Below are positions 9,272 to 18,640 of a stretch of DNA of 64,000 bases, piece after piece. This stretch comes from Bacteroidia bacterium (GTDB lineage: Bacteria > Bacteroidota > Bacteroidia > UKL13-3), in the NCBI GenBank assembly GCA_019695215.1, contig JAIBAK010000015.1, forward strand, positions 1 through 64,000, read 5' to 3'. The notes beneath the pieces were generated by a model. That model was not told where the DNA came from and did not search any database. It was given only the letters and a program-made list of their open reading frames with translations. Both the position numbers and the translations under genes were made by a program. How positions within the stretch are numbered: position 1 is the stretch's first letter; the number at the start of each line of letters is the position of its first letter.

Positions 9272-10147
9272 ATGAAACGCAGTGATTTTATAAAAACCAT
9301 AGTAACTGGCGCAATAGGAGTAACCATGATGGATTTAAAAACTTTCGGAAATCAGGTGCTTAATGAAAAAAGCACCGAACGTATGCCGGCTCTGTTTATA
9401 GGGCATGGCTCCCCAATGAACGCCATTCAGCATAATAAATTTACTGAAGCTTTGGCGAAAGCAGGAAAAGAAATCCCTCACCCCAAAGCTATATTGGTGG
9501 TATCGGCCCATTGGCAAACGAGAGGAACATTTGTAACCGTGGCCGAAAAACCGGAGACCATTTATGACTTCGGGGGCTTTCCTGATGAATTATTCCGGGT
9601 GAAATATCCCGCACCGGGCTCTCCGTCTTTTGCGAGGGAAGCAAAAAATGCCGTTACCCTTACCACCGTTCAGGAAGACAAATCATGGGGACTCGATCAC
9701 GGAGCCTGGACTATACTAAAACACTTATACCCAAATGCCGATATTCCCGTGTTTGAATTCAGCCTTGATTATACCAAACCACCCGGGTACCACTATAAAC
9801 TGGCCAAAGAGCTGAATGTTTTGCGCGATAAAGGAGTGTTGATTATTGGAAGCGGCAATATTGTACACAACCTTGGGATGCTTAACTGGCGCGACCCGAA
9901 TGCGAAATTTGACTGGGGTGTGGAGTTTGACACTAAGGTGACAAACGGATTGCTGGCAAAAAATCATGAATCACTGATAAATTATGAAAAAATGGGAAAT
10001 GCGGCAACGCTTTCAGTTCCCACCAATGAACATTACCTGCCCATGCTGTATGCAGCCGCCCTGCAGCAGCACAACGAATCGCTGCAGTTTATTTACGAAG
10101 GAATTGAGATGGGTTCCATAAGTATGCGCTGCTTCAGGGTAGGATAA
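9272..10147 (+). CDS. Extradiol ring-cleavage dioxygenase, YgiD/DODA type
   Basis: 291 residues. It belongs to the class III (LigB) 4,5-DOPA dioxygenase-like family: FIGHGSPMNAI, VVSAHWQTRG, GLDHGAWTIL, GSGNIVHNLG and TNEHYLPML carry the conserved metal and catalytic histidines. The first 30 residues (KRSDFIKTIVTGAIGVTMM) form a hydrophobic leader not usual for E. coli YgiD, so export or a membrane anchor is possible. It opens catechol-type rings, in keeping with a cluster aimed at phenolic or quinone stress. Last gene of the cluster. Confidence 0.88.
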   Translation: MKRSDFIKTIVTGAIGVTMMDLKTFGNQVLNEKSTERMPALFIGHGSPMNAIQHNKFTEALAKAGKEIPHPKAILVVSAHWQTRGTFVTVAEKPETIYDFGGFPDELFRVKYPAPGSPSFAREAKNAVTLTTVQEDKSWGLDHGAWTILKHLYPNADIPVFEFSLDYTKPPGYHYKLAKELNVLRDKGVLIIGSGNIVHNLGMLNWRDPNAKFDWGVEFDTKVTNGLLAKNHESLINYEKMGNAATLSVPTNEHYLPMLYAAALQQHNESLQFIYEGIEMGSISMRCFRVG

Positions 10148-10190
10148 TGCTTGTGGTACGAATATTGCGTACAAAATCCGATTTCTAAAG

Positions 10191-10198
10191 TATATTTG
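10191..10198 (+). promoter_or_regulatory. -7 box four bases before a GTG start
   Basis: TATATTTG is a full match to TAnnTTTG. It is followed by CTGC and the GTG at 10203. A TTG at 10165-10167 is somewhat too far for -33 (23 bases). If active, the transcript would begin at or next to the start codon. Confidence 0.5.
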
Positions 10199-10202
10199 CT
10201 GC

Positions 10203-10544
10203 GTGCTAAACAAACTGCAACATATTTTATTGGGCATAGTGGTGCTGGCACTGGTGAGGGTGTTTATGCTGGCCGTGCCGGGCAGTTTAGATGAAAACCA
10301 CGTGCATGCTCTGGTAAAAAAAACTAGTGATACCGAATTGTGTGCTCTTAGCGCCATTACCGACAGCGAAGACGATGATGAGGCAGGAAGGAAAAAAATA
10401 AAAGCAGGGTATACCGGCTTACCTGTCCCTTTTAGTTATCGTACCCTGTTTGTTACCGCACATCGTGGTGATACCTTTACTTTAAAGGAAATTTATTTTG
10501 CCGCGAATCCCCTTAGCAGCTATACCTGCTGCTGGCGCATTTAG
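10203..10544 (+). CDS. Small single-pass membrane protein, unknown
   Basis: 113 residues, not recognised. Residues 3-25 (LQHILLGIVVLALVRVFMLAV) form one hydrophobic helix. The middle is acidic (TDSEDDDEAGRKK) and the C-terminus has a CC pair (SYTCCWRI). The GTG start is supported only by the -7 box directly upstream; the ATG at codon 22 is an alternative but would cut the helix. It precedes dabA by 162 bases on the same strand. A role in the carbon-uptake locus is possible only by position. Confidence 0.5.
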   Translation: MLNKLQHILLGIVVLALVRVFMLAVPGSLDENHVHALVKKTSDTELCALSAITDSEDDDEAGRKKIKAGYTGLPVPFSYRTLFVTAHRGDTFTLKEIYFAANPLSSYTCCWRI

Positions 10545-10645
10545 TTTTTCGTTTCATAAAGTCCGGAGTTGTTTCCGGCAAATTTATTTTCCGCACAATT
10601 ATCCGGTTGCACCTTTTCTTTGTTAAGTTTACCTGATTTTTGTGA

Positions 10646-10661
10646 CTGATTCTTCAATCAG
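10646..10661 (+). other. Small hairpin before dabA
   Basis: CTGATT-CTTC-AATCAG is a perfect 6-bp stem with a tetraloop, then a T-rich run at 10670-10675. It may be a weak terminator of the small gene or a leader structure of dabA. Nothing else notable in 10545-10706. Confidence 0.3.
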
Positions 10662-10706
10662 CAGGCGGATTTTTTAATTAAAATTATCTTATGAAACAAT
10701 TAAAAA

Positions 10707-13202
10707 ATGGAAATCAACGAATCGCTTTTTTCGGAACACCATGTGTTGCATGAGCTAAAGCATTACCTGCCGGCTCAGGCTCCGTTAAAAGATTTTATTC
10801 ATCACAATACGCTGCATGCTTTTCAGTCGGAAAAGTTTTTTAATGCCCTGCAGCGGGCTACCGGTATTTTCGGTTTCAAAACCCTGCTGTCTGTTGATGA
10901 ATACCGCGAATTATTTCATCAGTCAAAAATTTCCTCCGATATTATAGCAAAAGTAGCAACCGAAAAAAAGGGAGCCAGAGAGGCGGGGAAATGGATAGAA
11001 AAAATGTTGCACGCCCGTTACCGGCATCAGGTTACCCCGCGTATCGGACGTTTGCGATCACTCTGGAAAAAAAATTACCATATTGATATTGATAACGATA
11101 TTCAGCCGCTGCTGTTCAGGGTACTTTGCAATTACCTCGATCAGGGTATTGCCATGTGGCAGTTTCCCGAGATAAAAGGCAGTTTTCTTGAATCCCTGCT
11201 GGTTTTGGAACAGAATAGTTACTCAAGTCTTTTTCGCACCAGAGAAATTAAGGAAATGTTTCTCGACAGGAAATGGGAAATAAAACCCCTGCTCGATCAG
11301 TTGGTGGGCGATGAATCGCTGTACGAACAGTATTTATTCGATCAGCAGTTTGCGCATCAGGGATGGTCGGGGTTAGTCGCTATTATCGAAAGCAATCCGC
11401 AAACACTGCTTGATACAAGAAAAATAACATTGCGCGAGTTAATTGTTTTTGAATTGTTGTTCGAACTCGATACACTCAATTATCATTTCGGCCCCGTTTG
11501 GGCTCCGCTTCAAAAATTTGCCGGCTCATTGCGCAAACCACTTTTCGAACCGGTTGAAGGAACAGAGGCAAACGAAGTGCTTGCGCTTTGGCAGGAGGCT
11601 TTTGAATGGACTTTTTACGACACGGTGCTTGCCGCTATTGTGCACAAGGAGTTTAATAATCCGGCACCTCAATCTAAAAGTTTTCAGGCCATGTTTTGTA
11701 TTGACGACCGCGAGTGTTCGCTGCGCAGGTATATGGAAAAATTAGACGGGAGCTGTGAAACTTTCGGGACACCCGGTTTTTTTGGAGTAGAATTTTTTTA
11801 TAAACCCGAACACGGAAAATTTACAACCAAATTATGCCCTGCTCCTGTTACCCCAAAATATTTAATTAAGGAAATAGACAGCACGCATAAGCATGAAGAG
11901 GATTTGCATCTCACCAAACATTCCCACTCGCTGCTTTCAGGCTGGCTTATTTCTCAAACATTGGGTTTTTGGTCTGCACTCAGGTTGTTTTTTAATATTT
12001 TCAAACCTGCCATGAGTCCGGCTACCGCCACTTCTTTCAGGCATATGGATCAGTTTGCCAAACTAACCATTGAATGTACTGATATCAATGAAAAGGAAGA
12101 CGGACTGCAAATAGGATTTACCATAGAAGAAATGGTGAACAGAGCAGAGGGATTGCTCAAAAGTATAGGCTTAGTGAACGATTTTGCTCCCTTGGTGTAT
12201 GTAATTGGTCATGGATCAAGCAGTGTAAATAATCCGCATTACAGTGCTTACGATTGCGGAGCCTGTTCGGGTCGTCCGGGTTCGGTGAATGCGCGGGTAA
12301 TTTGTCAGATGATGAATGACCCGCGGGTAAAAGAAGGTCTGAAACATAGGGGTGTTTTTATTCCCGAAACAACGCGGTTTGTGGCCGGACTTCATGATAC
12401 CACCCGGGATGAATTTATGTTTTATGACGAAGAACTTTTAAACGGGGAGTGGGAGCAAAAACATAAAAGCAATAAGGAATTATTCGAAAAGGTACTTGAT
12501 GAAAATGCGAAAGAACGGTCCAGACGTTTTGAAGTAATCAATACTTCGCGTAGCGCACACAAAATACATAACCGCATAAAAATTCGTTCGGTTTCACTTT
12601 TTGAGCCCCGCCCCGAGTTAAATCATGCCACCAACGCCTTGTGTATTATCGGGCGAAGAGATTTAACCCGTCATGTATTTCTCGACCGAAGATCATTTCT
12701 CAATTCGTATAATTATGCAATCGATCCCGAAGGCAGGTTTCTGTTACCCATTTTACGGGCTGCAGCACCGGTGTGCGGTGGAATAAATCTCGAATATTTT
12801 TTCTCCAGAGTAGACAATCAAAAACTGGGTGCTGGCACAAAACTTCCGCACAACGTAATGGGATTAATAGGAGTAGCCAACGGAATTGACGGAGATTTAA
12901 GACCCGGTTTGCCAAGCCAGATGATAGAAGTGCACGACCCGCTCAGGCTCCTTACCATTGTTGAACATTATCCCGATGTAATTTTAAAAGTACTTAAGAG
13001 TTCTCCCGAAACGTATGAATGGTTTATCAATGAATGGATTCATCTGGTAGCGGTTCATCCCGACAACGGAACATTAAGCTATTTTAAGGAAGGAGCATTT
13101 GTTCCATACCAAACTATCTCGGAAGTAGAGGTAGCCGAAGACGCTACTTCGCTCATAGAAAATACGGAAGATAATATTACAGTTCATCTCATTAAAAATT
13201 GA
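10707..13202 (+). CDS. dabA: DabA, inorganic-carbon uptake subunit (UPF0753/DUF2309)
   Basis: 831 residues, usual length for DabA. The beta-carbonic-anhydrase-like zinc site is complete: C331-x-D333 in FCIDDRECS, and H502 (GHGSSS) with C517 (YDCGACSG). The H to C spacing of 15 and the C-x-D pair match those described for Halothiobacillus DabA. DabA with DabB forms an energised CO2 hydration machine that traps bicarbonate in the cell. The protein is membrane-associated but not clearly transmembrane. dabB follows at once, then a SulP transporter and a porin. An ATG at 10691 is in another frame. Confidence 0.93.
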   Translation: MEINESLFSEHHVLHELKHYLPAQAPLKDFIHHNTLHAFQSEKFFNALQRATGIFGFKTLLSVDEYRELFHQSKISSDIIAKVATEKKGAREAGKWIEKMLHARYRHQVTPRIGRLRSLWKKNYHIDIDNDIQPLLFRVLCNYLDQGIAMWQFPEIKGSFLESLLVLEQNSYSSLFRTREIKEMFLDRKWEIKPLLDQLVGDESLYEQYLFDQQFAHQGWSGLVAIIESNPQTLLDTRKITLRELIVFELLFELDTLNYHFGPVWAPLQKFAGSLRKPLFEPVEGTEANEVLALWQEAFEWTFYDTVLAAIVHKEFNNPAPQSKSFQAMFCIDDRECSLRRYMEKLDGSCETFGTPGFFGVEFFYKPEHGKFTTKLCPAPVTPKYLIKEIDSTHKHEEDLHLTKHSHSLLSGWLISQTLGFWSALRLFFNIFKPAMSPATATSFRHMDQFAKLTIECTDINEKEDGLQIGFTIEEMVNRAEGLLKSIGLVNDFAPLVYVIGHGSSSVNNPHYSAYDCGACSGRPGSVNARVICQMMNDPRVKEGLKHRGVFIPETTRFVAGLHDTTRDEFMFYDEELLNGEWEQKHKSNKELFEKVLDENAKERSRRFEVINTSRSAHKIHNRIKIRSVSLFEPRPELNHATNALCIIGRRDLTRHVFLDRRSFLNSYNYAIDPEGRFLLPILRAAAPVCGGINLEYFFSRVDNQKLGAGTKLPHNVMGLIGVANGIDGDLRPGLPSQMIEVHDPLRLLTIVEHYPDVILKVLKSSPETYEWFINEWIHLVAVHPDNGTLSYFKEGAFVPYQTISEVEVAEDATSLIENTEDNITVHLIKN

Positions 13203-13207
13203 TAACT

Positions 13208-15076
13208 ATGGACAGTATTATTCATTTTTTTGTATTTATTCCGCTCGCAGGTTTTTTAATAAGTCTGTTTATTCCCGAGCGCAGGGAGTTCATCATTTCG
13301 GCAGTAGCTTTTACAACTGCAGGGTTAAATTTTACCGTACTTGTATTACTTACTTTCGTGTGGATTGTTAATGGTCATCCGTCATTAAAACTGGAAGAGC
13401 TGGTTTTATATAAAGCCGATGGTTATTTATTTACGCTCAACTTTTATTTCGATAAAATAAGCTGTGTGTACCTGTTTGTAGGCTCTTTGCTCACACTGAT
13501 GGTAACCGTTTACAGCCGTTATTATTTGCACCGCGAGGTTGGTTACAAACGTTTTTTTAATACCATTTTATTCTTCTACATAGGTTACAGCATCACGGTG
13601 CTTTCAGGTAATTTTGAAACGCTGTTTGTTGGCTGGGAAATTCTGGGCATTTCGTCTTTTTTACTCATTGCCTTTTACCGCAACCGTTACCTTCCTGTAA
13701 AAAACGGAATCAAAGTATTCAGCATTTACCGCATTGGCGATGTGGGAATGCTGCTGGCCATGTGGCTCAGTCATTACCTGTGGCACGAGAACATTAAGTT
13801 TATACAACTCAATAATTATGAACTGGTGCATGAGCATATTCAAAGTCATAGTTTGGTAGGGGTATTTATTTCGCTCATGTTGCTGGTGGCAGCTGCAGCA
13901 AAATCGGCTCAGCTTCCTTTTTCATCGTGGTTGCCCCGCGCCATGGAAGGCCCCACCCCGTCAAGCGCTATTTTTTATGGTTCACTATCGGTACATATCG
14001 GAGTATTTTTATTGTTGCGCACCTTTAACTTTTGGGAACATCAGTATTCCGTACGTGTCATTATAGGATTACTTGGATTTAGCACTTCTGTTGTTACCAT
14101 GCTTATTGCCCGGGTACAGTCGTCAGTAAAAAGTCAGATAGCCTATGCTTCGGCCAGCCAGATTGGTTTAATTTTTATTGAGGTGGCTTTAGGTTTTGAA
14201 AACCTTGCGCTGGTTCACTTTGCAGGGAACGCTTTTTTAAGAACCTATCAACTGCTGGTTTCGCCCTCGCTGGTAAGCTACCTCATCCGCGAGCAATTTT
14301 ATGAGTTTACTCCTCACAAACATGATAAAGTTCCGCAGTGGCTCACAAAAATTTACCACTCGGTTTACCTGTTAAGTATGAAAGAATTTAATCTCGACCG
14401 GTTTTTGTCAAAGTACTTGTGGAGCACCTTAAAAACAATCGGGCAGCGCGTGAATTACCTCGACTACAAACTGGTGATTGGTATTTACGGAACAGTACTT
14501 TTAGGTGGATTTTACACGCTTTATCACAAACAGTATATTCCCGGATTTTTGCAAAACTACATGTCGCTGATTATTGCTGTGCTGGGATTAGTGCTCGTGT
14601 TAAAGTCATTTGTTGAACGCAGACGTCCGCAAATGGCATGGCTCCTCATCATCATGAATCATTGCTTTATTTTGCTTGCGGTTTCCTACAACGATCATTT
14701 TGATGCCGAACATGCCATGGTATATCTGAGCGGAGTATTTGTATCGGGAGCAGTAGGTTATTTTACACTCCGCAAACTGAAAAAATCTGAAACACGATTT
14801 GATCTGGATAAATTTTACGGGTATGCGGCAAAATACAAAACTATGGCTTTTGTTTTTCTGGTGGCCTGTTTAGGACTGGCCGGTTTTCCTATCACCCCTA
14901 CTTATATCGGGGAGGATTTAATTTTTAGCCATATCCACCAAAATCAGTTGTTGTTTGCCGCCAGCATTTCAGTAAGTCTTATTGTTGACGGCATCTCGCT
15001 TATACGAATTTATTCAAGATTATTTCTTGGCCCGTATGTTCATCAAACACTTGAAACACCTTATCGTTCATCCTAA
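13208..15076 (+). CDS. dabB: DabB, NuoL-like proton-channel subunit
   Basis: 622 residues from the ATG at 13208, 5 bases after dabA; a TTG at 13199 overlapping dabA is the other option. It is a multi-pass proton-translocating protein of the NuoL/MrpA type: FVGWEILGISSFLLIAFYRNR, the conserved SAQLPFSSWLPRAMEGPTP loop, and SSVKSQIAYASASQIG. The C-terminal part is shorter than NuoL and lacks its long lateral helix. No other Nuo or Mrp gene is near, which separates DabB from complex I. It would couple proton entry to CO2 capture by DabA. Confidence 0.9.
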   Translation: MDSIIHFFVFIPLAGFLISLFIPERREFIISAVAFTTAGLNFTVLVLLTFVWIVNGHPSLKLEELVLYKADGYLFTLNFYFDKISCVYLFVGSLLTLMVTVYSRYYLHREVGYKRFFNTILFFYIGYSITVLSGNFETLFVGWEILGISSFLLIAFYRNRYLPVKNGIKVFSIYRIGDVGMLLAMWLSHYLWHENIKFIQLNNYELVHEHIQSHSLVGVFISLMLLVAAAAKSAQLPFSSWLPRAMEGPTPSSAIFYGSLSVHIGVFLLLRTFNFWEHQYSVRVIIGLLGFSTSVVTMLIARVQSSVKSQIAYASASQIGLIFIEVALGFENLALVHFAGNAFLRTYQLLVSPSLVSYLIREQFYEFTPHKHDKVPQWLTKIYHSVYLLSMKEFNLDRFLSKYLWSTLKTIGQRVNYLDYKLVIGIYGTVLLGGFYTLYHKQYIPGFLQNYMSLIIAVLGLVLVLKSFVERRRPQMAWLLIIMNHCFILLAVSYNDHFDAEHAMVYLSGVFVSGAVGYFTLRKLKKSETRFDLDKFYGYAAKYKTMAFVFLVACLGLAGFPITPTYIGEDLIFSHIHQNQLLFAASISVSLIVDGISLIRIYSRLFLGPYVHQTLETPYRSS

Positions 15077-15102
15077 TTTATTAATATTTTAAAAAAAGAA
15101 AC

Positions 15103-16758
15103 ATGAGTCACCAAATGAATATAAACGTACCTGCTGACGGAATAGCGGGACTAAAACAAAACTGGAAAGATGATTTACTCTCGGGGTTTGTCATTTCGTT
15201 AATTGCACTTCCTCTTTGCCTGGGCATAGCGCTTGCTTCAGGTGTTCCTCCTATGGCCGGTATTATTGCCGGTATTGTGGGCGGATTGATTCTCTCCCTT
15301 ACCAGTGGTTCGTACCTTACCATTAACGGGCCCGCAGCCGGATTAGCGGTTATTGTGTTAATGAGCATTGAAGGATTTAAAAAAATGGCGCCTGCCGGAT
15401 TAACTCCCGAGCAGGTGGAGATGTTTGCTTACCAGTGTACACTGGCCGTAGGAGTTGGTTGCGGAGTGCTGCAACTTTTATTCGGTATGGTAAAAGCAGG
15501 TATACTCAGTAATTTTTTCCCTTCATCCGTAGTGCATGGTATGCTTGCCGCCATTGGAATTATGATTTTTGCCAAACAGTTTCATACAGCAGTAGGAGTA
15601 AAACCCGAAGGAAAAGAAATGATGGAAATTATTGCCGCCATTCCGCACAGTTTAATGAACATGAACCCCGAAGTGGGAATCATCTCCTTAGTGAGCCTCA
15701 TTATTCTTATCGGGCTGCCGTTGATAAAAAACAAATATGTAAAAATGCTTCCGGCTCCGTTGCTGGTGGTACTGGTGGCTGTGCCGCTGGGACATTATTT
15801 TGATTTGGAACACGAACACAAATACCTGTTCCTGGATCATCACGAATACACACTGGGGCCTAAATTTCTGGTAACACTTCCTGCCAACGTAATGGACGGA
15901 ATTGTAATGCCCCGTTTTGATTACCTGTTTACCGGCTTCGGAATTCAAATGATGATTACTTATGCATTAGTGGCCAGCCTCGAGTCGTTACTTACCGCAG
16001 CAGCTATTGACCGCCTCGACCCCTATAAGCGCCACTCCAATTTTAACCGCGAGTTATTTGCCAAAGGTTCAGGAAATATTTTATCGTCACTGTTTGGCGG
16101 CCTTCCCATTATTGCCGAGGTGGTACGTAGTTCGGCCAACGTAAACAATGGAGCCAAAACCCGCTGGGCCAATTTTTTTCACGGAGCATTCCTGTTGATT
16201 TTTATTTTATTCCTGAGTCAGTTCATTCATCAGATTCCGCTGGCTGCTCTCGCATCAATGCTTATGGTTACGGGTTACAGGCTCGCCTCGCCTAAAGAGT
16301 TTGCCAAAAATTACCATATAGGCAAGGAGCAGTTTATCATATTTCTCACCACCATCATTGTTACGCTCATGACTGATTTGCTTTTGGGTATTGCCTGCGG
16401 AGTTTTTGTAAAATTACTTATTCATATGGCTTATGGTGTTCCGTTTAAAAGTTTGTTCAAACCTTTTCTCACCATTAACGAGGAAGGCGATGAATACACA
16501 ATTGACGTAGAGCACTCGGCCATTTTCAGCAATTATATCGGACTCAAAAAACAATTAGATGCACTGCCCCGCGGCAAAAAAATTACCGTTGATTTTACCA
16601 ATGCACGCCTTGTTGACCACACCGTACTGGAGCATATTCACGAACTGGCCGATAAGTACAAACGGGGCGGAGGCAGTTTTGAAATTACCGGACTTGATTC
16701 GCATATCCCGTTTTCGGCTCACCCTTTTGCCACACGTAAAAATTTAAGTCAGCACTAA
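15103..16758 (+). CDS. SulP family anion (probably bicarbonate) transporter
   Basis: 551 residues. The N-terminal 10-12 helix SulP core has LISLIALPLCLGIALASGVPP-like and TINGPAAGLAVIVL segments (the latter at the substrate site). A cytoplasmic STAS domain occupies about 455-540 (KKITVDFTNARLVDHTVLEHI). Members move sulfate, bicarbonate or other anions, often with Na+. The position directly behind dabAB (27-base gap) and before a porin points to bicarbonate. No sulfur-assimilation genes are nearby. Confidence 0.88.
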   Translation: MSHQMNINVPADGIAGLKQNWKDDLLSGFVISLIALPLCLGIALASGVPPMAGIIAGIVGGLILSLTSGSYLTINGPAAGLAVIVLMSIEGFKKMAPAGLTPEQVEMFAYQCTLAVGVGCGVLQLLFGMVKAGILSNFFPSSVVHGMLAAIGIMIFAKQFHTAVGVKPEGKEMMEIIAAIPHSLMNMNPEVGIISLVSLIILIGLPLIKNKYVKMLPAPLLVVLVAVPLGHYFDLEHEHKYLFLDHHEYTLGPKFLVTLPANVMDGIVMPRFDYLFTGFGIQMMITYALVASLESLLTAAAIDRLDPYKRHSNFNRELFAKGSGNILSSLFGGLPIIAEVVRSSANVNNGAKTRWANFFHGAFLLIFILFLSQFIHQIPLAALASMLMVTGYRLASPKEFAKNYHIGKEQFIIFLTTIIVTLMTDLLLGIACGVFVKLLIHMAYGVPFKSLFKPFLTINEEGDEYTIDVEHSAIFSNYIGLKKQLDALPRGKKITVDFTNARLVDHTVLEHIHELADKYKRGGGSFEITGLDSHIPFSAHPFATRKNLSQH

Positions 16759-16771
16759 ATAAAAACACCTT

Positions 16772-18079
16772 ATGAAAAAAATATTATTTATTGTATGCCT
16801 GTTGCATATCGGAGTCCTGCGGGCTCAAACCAAACCCGACCGCGAGTTAAAAATGAACCTCAACGATTCGGGCACGCATTACATGAAAGCAACCTTTACG
16901 GGGCAAATATGGGCGCGTTACAACGAGAGCAATCCCGGTACTACAGTTGGCGGTTTCGAAAAGTCAAATACGTTCGATATCGGATTGCGCAGGGTGAGGG
17001 CACAGTTTTTCGGTAAGGTACATGATAAAGTTTTTGTGTACACGCAGGTAGGCATAAACAATGTTTCGTACAACACCCCCAGACGCTCGCCCATTTATTT
17101 TCATGATGTGCTGGCCGAGTATTACATCACTCCCAAATCGCTGCAAATGGGAATGGGATTAACCGCCTGGACAGGTTTCTCGCGTTTTGCCTCTCCGGCT
17201 GTGGCTACCATTATGGGCTACGATGCTCCCTTGTTTGCACAGGCTACCAACGATGCCACCGATCAGTTTCTGCGCAAATTCAGTGTGTATGCCAAAGGGA
17301 AATTAGGCAAATTTGATTACCGCATTATTGCTTCCACACCTATGGAGGCCCGCAACAGCACGGTGATAAAAACCATCAGCACTAATTCCGATTTTTCTTT
17401 TCGTCCGGCCAAATTGCAAACGGGCGGATACCTCATGTACCAGTTTTTTGATCAGGAAAGCAACCTTACCCCGTACATGACCGGAACCTATCTGGGCAAA
17501 AAGAAAGTGTTCAATATCGGTATTGGAGCGCAATACCAGCCCGATGCCATGTGGCACTGGAACAATACCACGCAAAAAGATACCGTAACCGAAGCCATGT
17601 TTCACTATGCAGCCGATTTATTTTACGACCGGCCGGTGGGAGACAAAGGGGCCGCCATTTCGTTTTATGCTACGTGGATGCATATGGGTTTCGGAAAAAA
17701 TTATGTGCGCAACCTGGGTGCTATGAATCCGGGCGACTCAATAGCTGCCGGAAAGAGCAGCTTTAACGGAACAGGAAGCGCTTACCCCATGATAGGAACC
17801 GGAAGTATTGCGTATGCACAGTTGGGATTTTTGTTGCCTAAAAATGCGCTGGGCGAAAAATGCGGACAACTGATGCCTTATGTAATGATTACACACAGCA
17901 ACTTCGACCGCTTAAAACAACCATTAAACACGTTTGATGCAGGGGTGAATTATTTTATTGACGGGCACAAAGCAAAACTTAGTCTCAATTATCAAAATCG
18001 GCCGGTGGTAAATGCCACCACGCTCAAAGAATACACCCGTAAAAACATGATAGTGCTGCAGTTTCAGGTAGCGATATAA
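16772..18079 (+). CDS. Outer-membrane porin, likely part of the DAB operon
   Basis: 435 residues. Signal peptide 1-19 (IVCLLHIGVLRAQ). The rest shows alternating beta-strand patterns with aromatic girdles (GQIWARYNES, FDIGLRRVRAQFFGKV, KVFVYTQVGINN) and ends in a typical terminal strand, KNMIVLQFQVAI. It resembles phosphate-selective or OprP-like porins of Bacteroidota. It follows sulP by 13 bases. The inference is that it lets bicarbonate or another anion cross the outer membrane for the inner-membrane transporters. Confidence 0.8.
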   Translation: MKKILFIVCLLHIGVLRAQTKPDRELKMNLNDSGTHYMKATFTGQIWARYNESNPGTTVGGFEKSNTFDIGLRRVRAQFFGKVHDKVFVYTQVGINNVSYNTPRRSPIYFHDVLAEYYITPKSLQMGMGLTAWTGFSRFASPAVATIMGYDAPLFAQATNDATDQFLRKFSVYAKGKLGKFDYRIIASTPMEARNSTVIKTISTNSDFSFRPAKLQTGGYLMYQFFDQESNLTPYMTGTYLGKKKVFNIGIGAQYQPDAMWHWNNTTQKDTVTEAMFHYAADLFYDRPVGDKGAAISFYATWMHMGFGKNYVRNLGAMNPGDSIAAGKSSFNGTGSAYPMIGTGSIAYAQLGFLLPKNALGEKCGQLMPYVMITHSNFDRLKQPLNTFDAGVNYFIDGHKAKLSLNYQNRPVVNATTLKEYTRKNMIVLQFQVAI

Positions 18080-18262
18080 AAAAATGATTAGGTTAGGGTA
18101 TACATGTCCGGTAAATCGGTGGGCTACGGCTTATTGGTTTGCCGGCATGTTTTTTTAGAGGTCGTCCCCCTTAAAGCGTGGGATGTTGAGCGAAGTCGTG
18201 GCACATCCCGTCTATACGGGGAAACATCTGTCCATTGGTACCCCGAAACCTCAAAGCTGACC

Positions 18263-18366
18263 GTCATCGCGATCCCGTTAGCTATCGGGAGAAGCGATCT
18301 CCTGAAGGGGACACGTGCTTCCAACGGGGAGACTGCTTCGTCATGGGTACATGCCTCGCAGTGACG
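18263..18366. repeat. Inverted pair of GTCATCGCGA repeats with palindrome insert
   Basis: The left end GTCATCGCGA (18263) and right end TCGCAGTGAC (18356-18365) are near inverted repeats, as in bipartite REP elements. The left half has TCCCGTTAGCTATCGGGA at 18273-18290 where related repeats carry a short spacer, then GAAGCGATCTCC. Confidence 0.6.
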
Positions 18367-18459
18367 TTTTCTTTTTTCTCCTTTGCCCATGCGCAGCAAA
18401 AACCAACACCCGCTCACCACACCCTCAAAGGTCAGGCACTGTCCTTCACTCTTCCACTC

Positions 18460-18496
18460 GTCATGCTGATCCCGATTCCTATCGGGAGAAGCATCT
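18460..18496. repeat. GTCATGCTGA repeat carrying a CCCGAT palindrome
   Basis: GTCATGCTGA, then TCCCGATTCCTATCGGGA (18470-18487), then GAAGCATCT. Compared with the copy at 18615, the palindrome takes the place of the 7-base spacer GTGCAGT. Confidence 0.65.
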
Positions 18497-18512
18497 GCCT
18501 ATTCATGCATTG

Positions 18513-18539
18513 GTCATGCTGAACTTGTTTCAGCATCTC
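18513..18539. repeat. GTCATGCTGA repeat, hairpin form
   Basis: GTCATGCTGAA-CTTG-TTTCAGCATCTC: GATGCTGAAAC-type inverted repeat with the GCTGAA and TTCAGC arms forming the stem. It is the classic form of this Bacteroidota intergenic repeat. Confidence 0.6.
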
Positions 18540-18614
18540 TTGTTCTTTTGGCTTGCACCCGCACGGTCCCCCTTGCAGCGTGGGGCTGGTGAATGAAGGG
18601 GGGATGCCCTGCAC

Positions 18615-18640
18615 GTCATGCTGAGTGCAGTGAAGCATCT
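18615..18640. repeat. GTCATGCTGA repeat, GTGCAGT spacer form
   Basis: GTCATGCTGA-GTGCAGT-GAAGCATCT. Serves as the uninterrupted reference for the copies at 18263 and 18460. Confidence 0.6.

Noticed and set aside
18263-18640. Possible CRISPR array behind the porin gene
   Set aside because: Repeats are palindromic, of unequal length, in both orientations and irregularly spaced, with no unique equal-length spacers and no cas genes.
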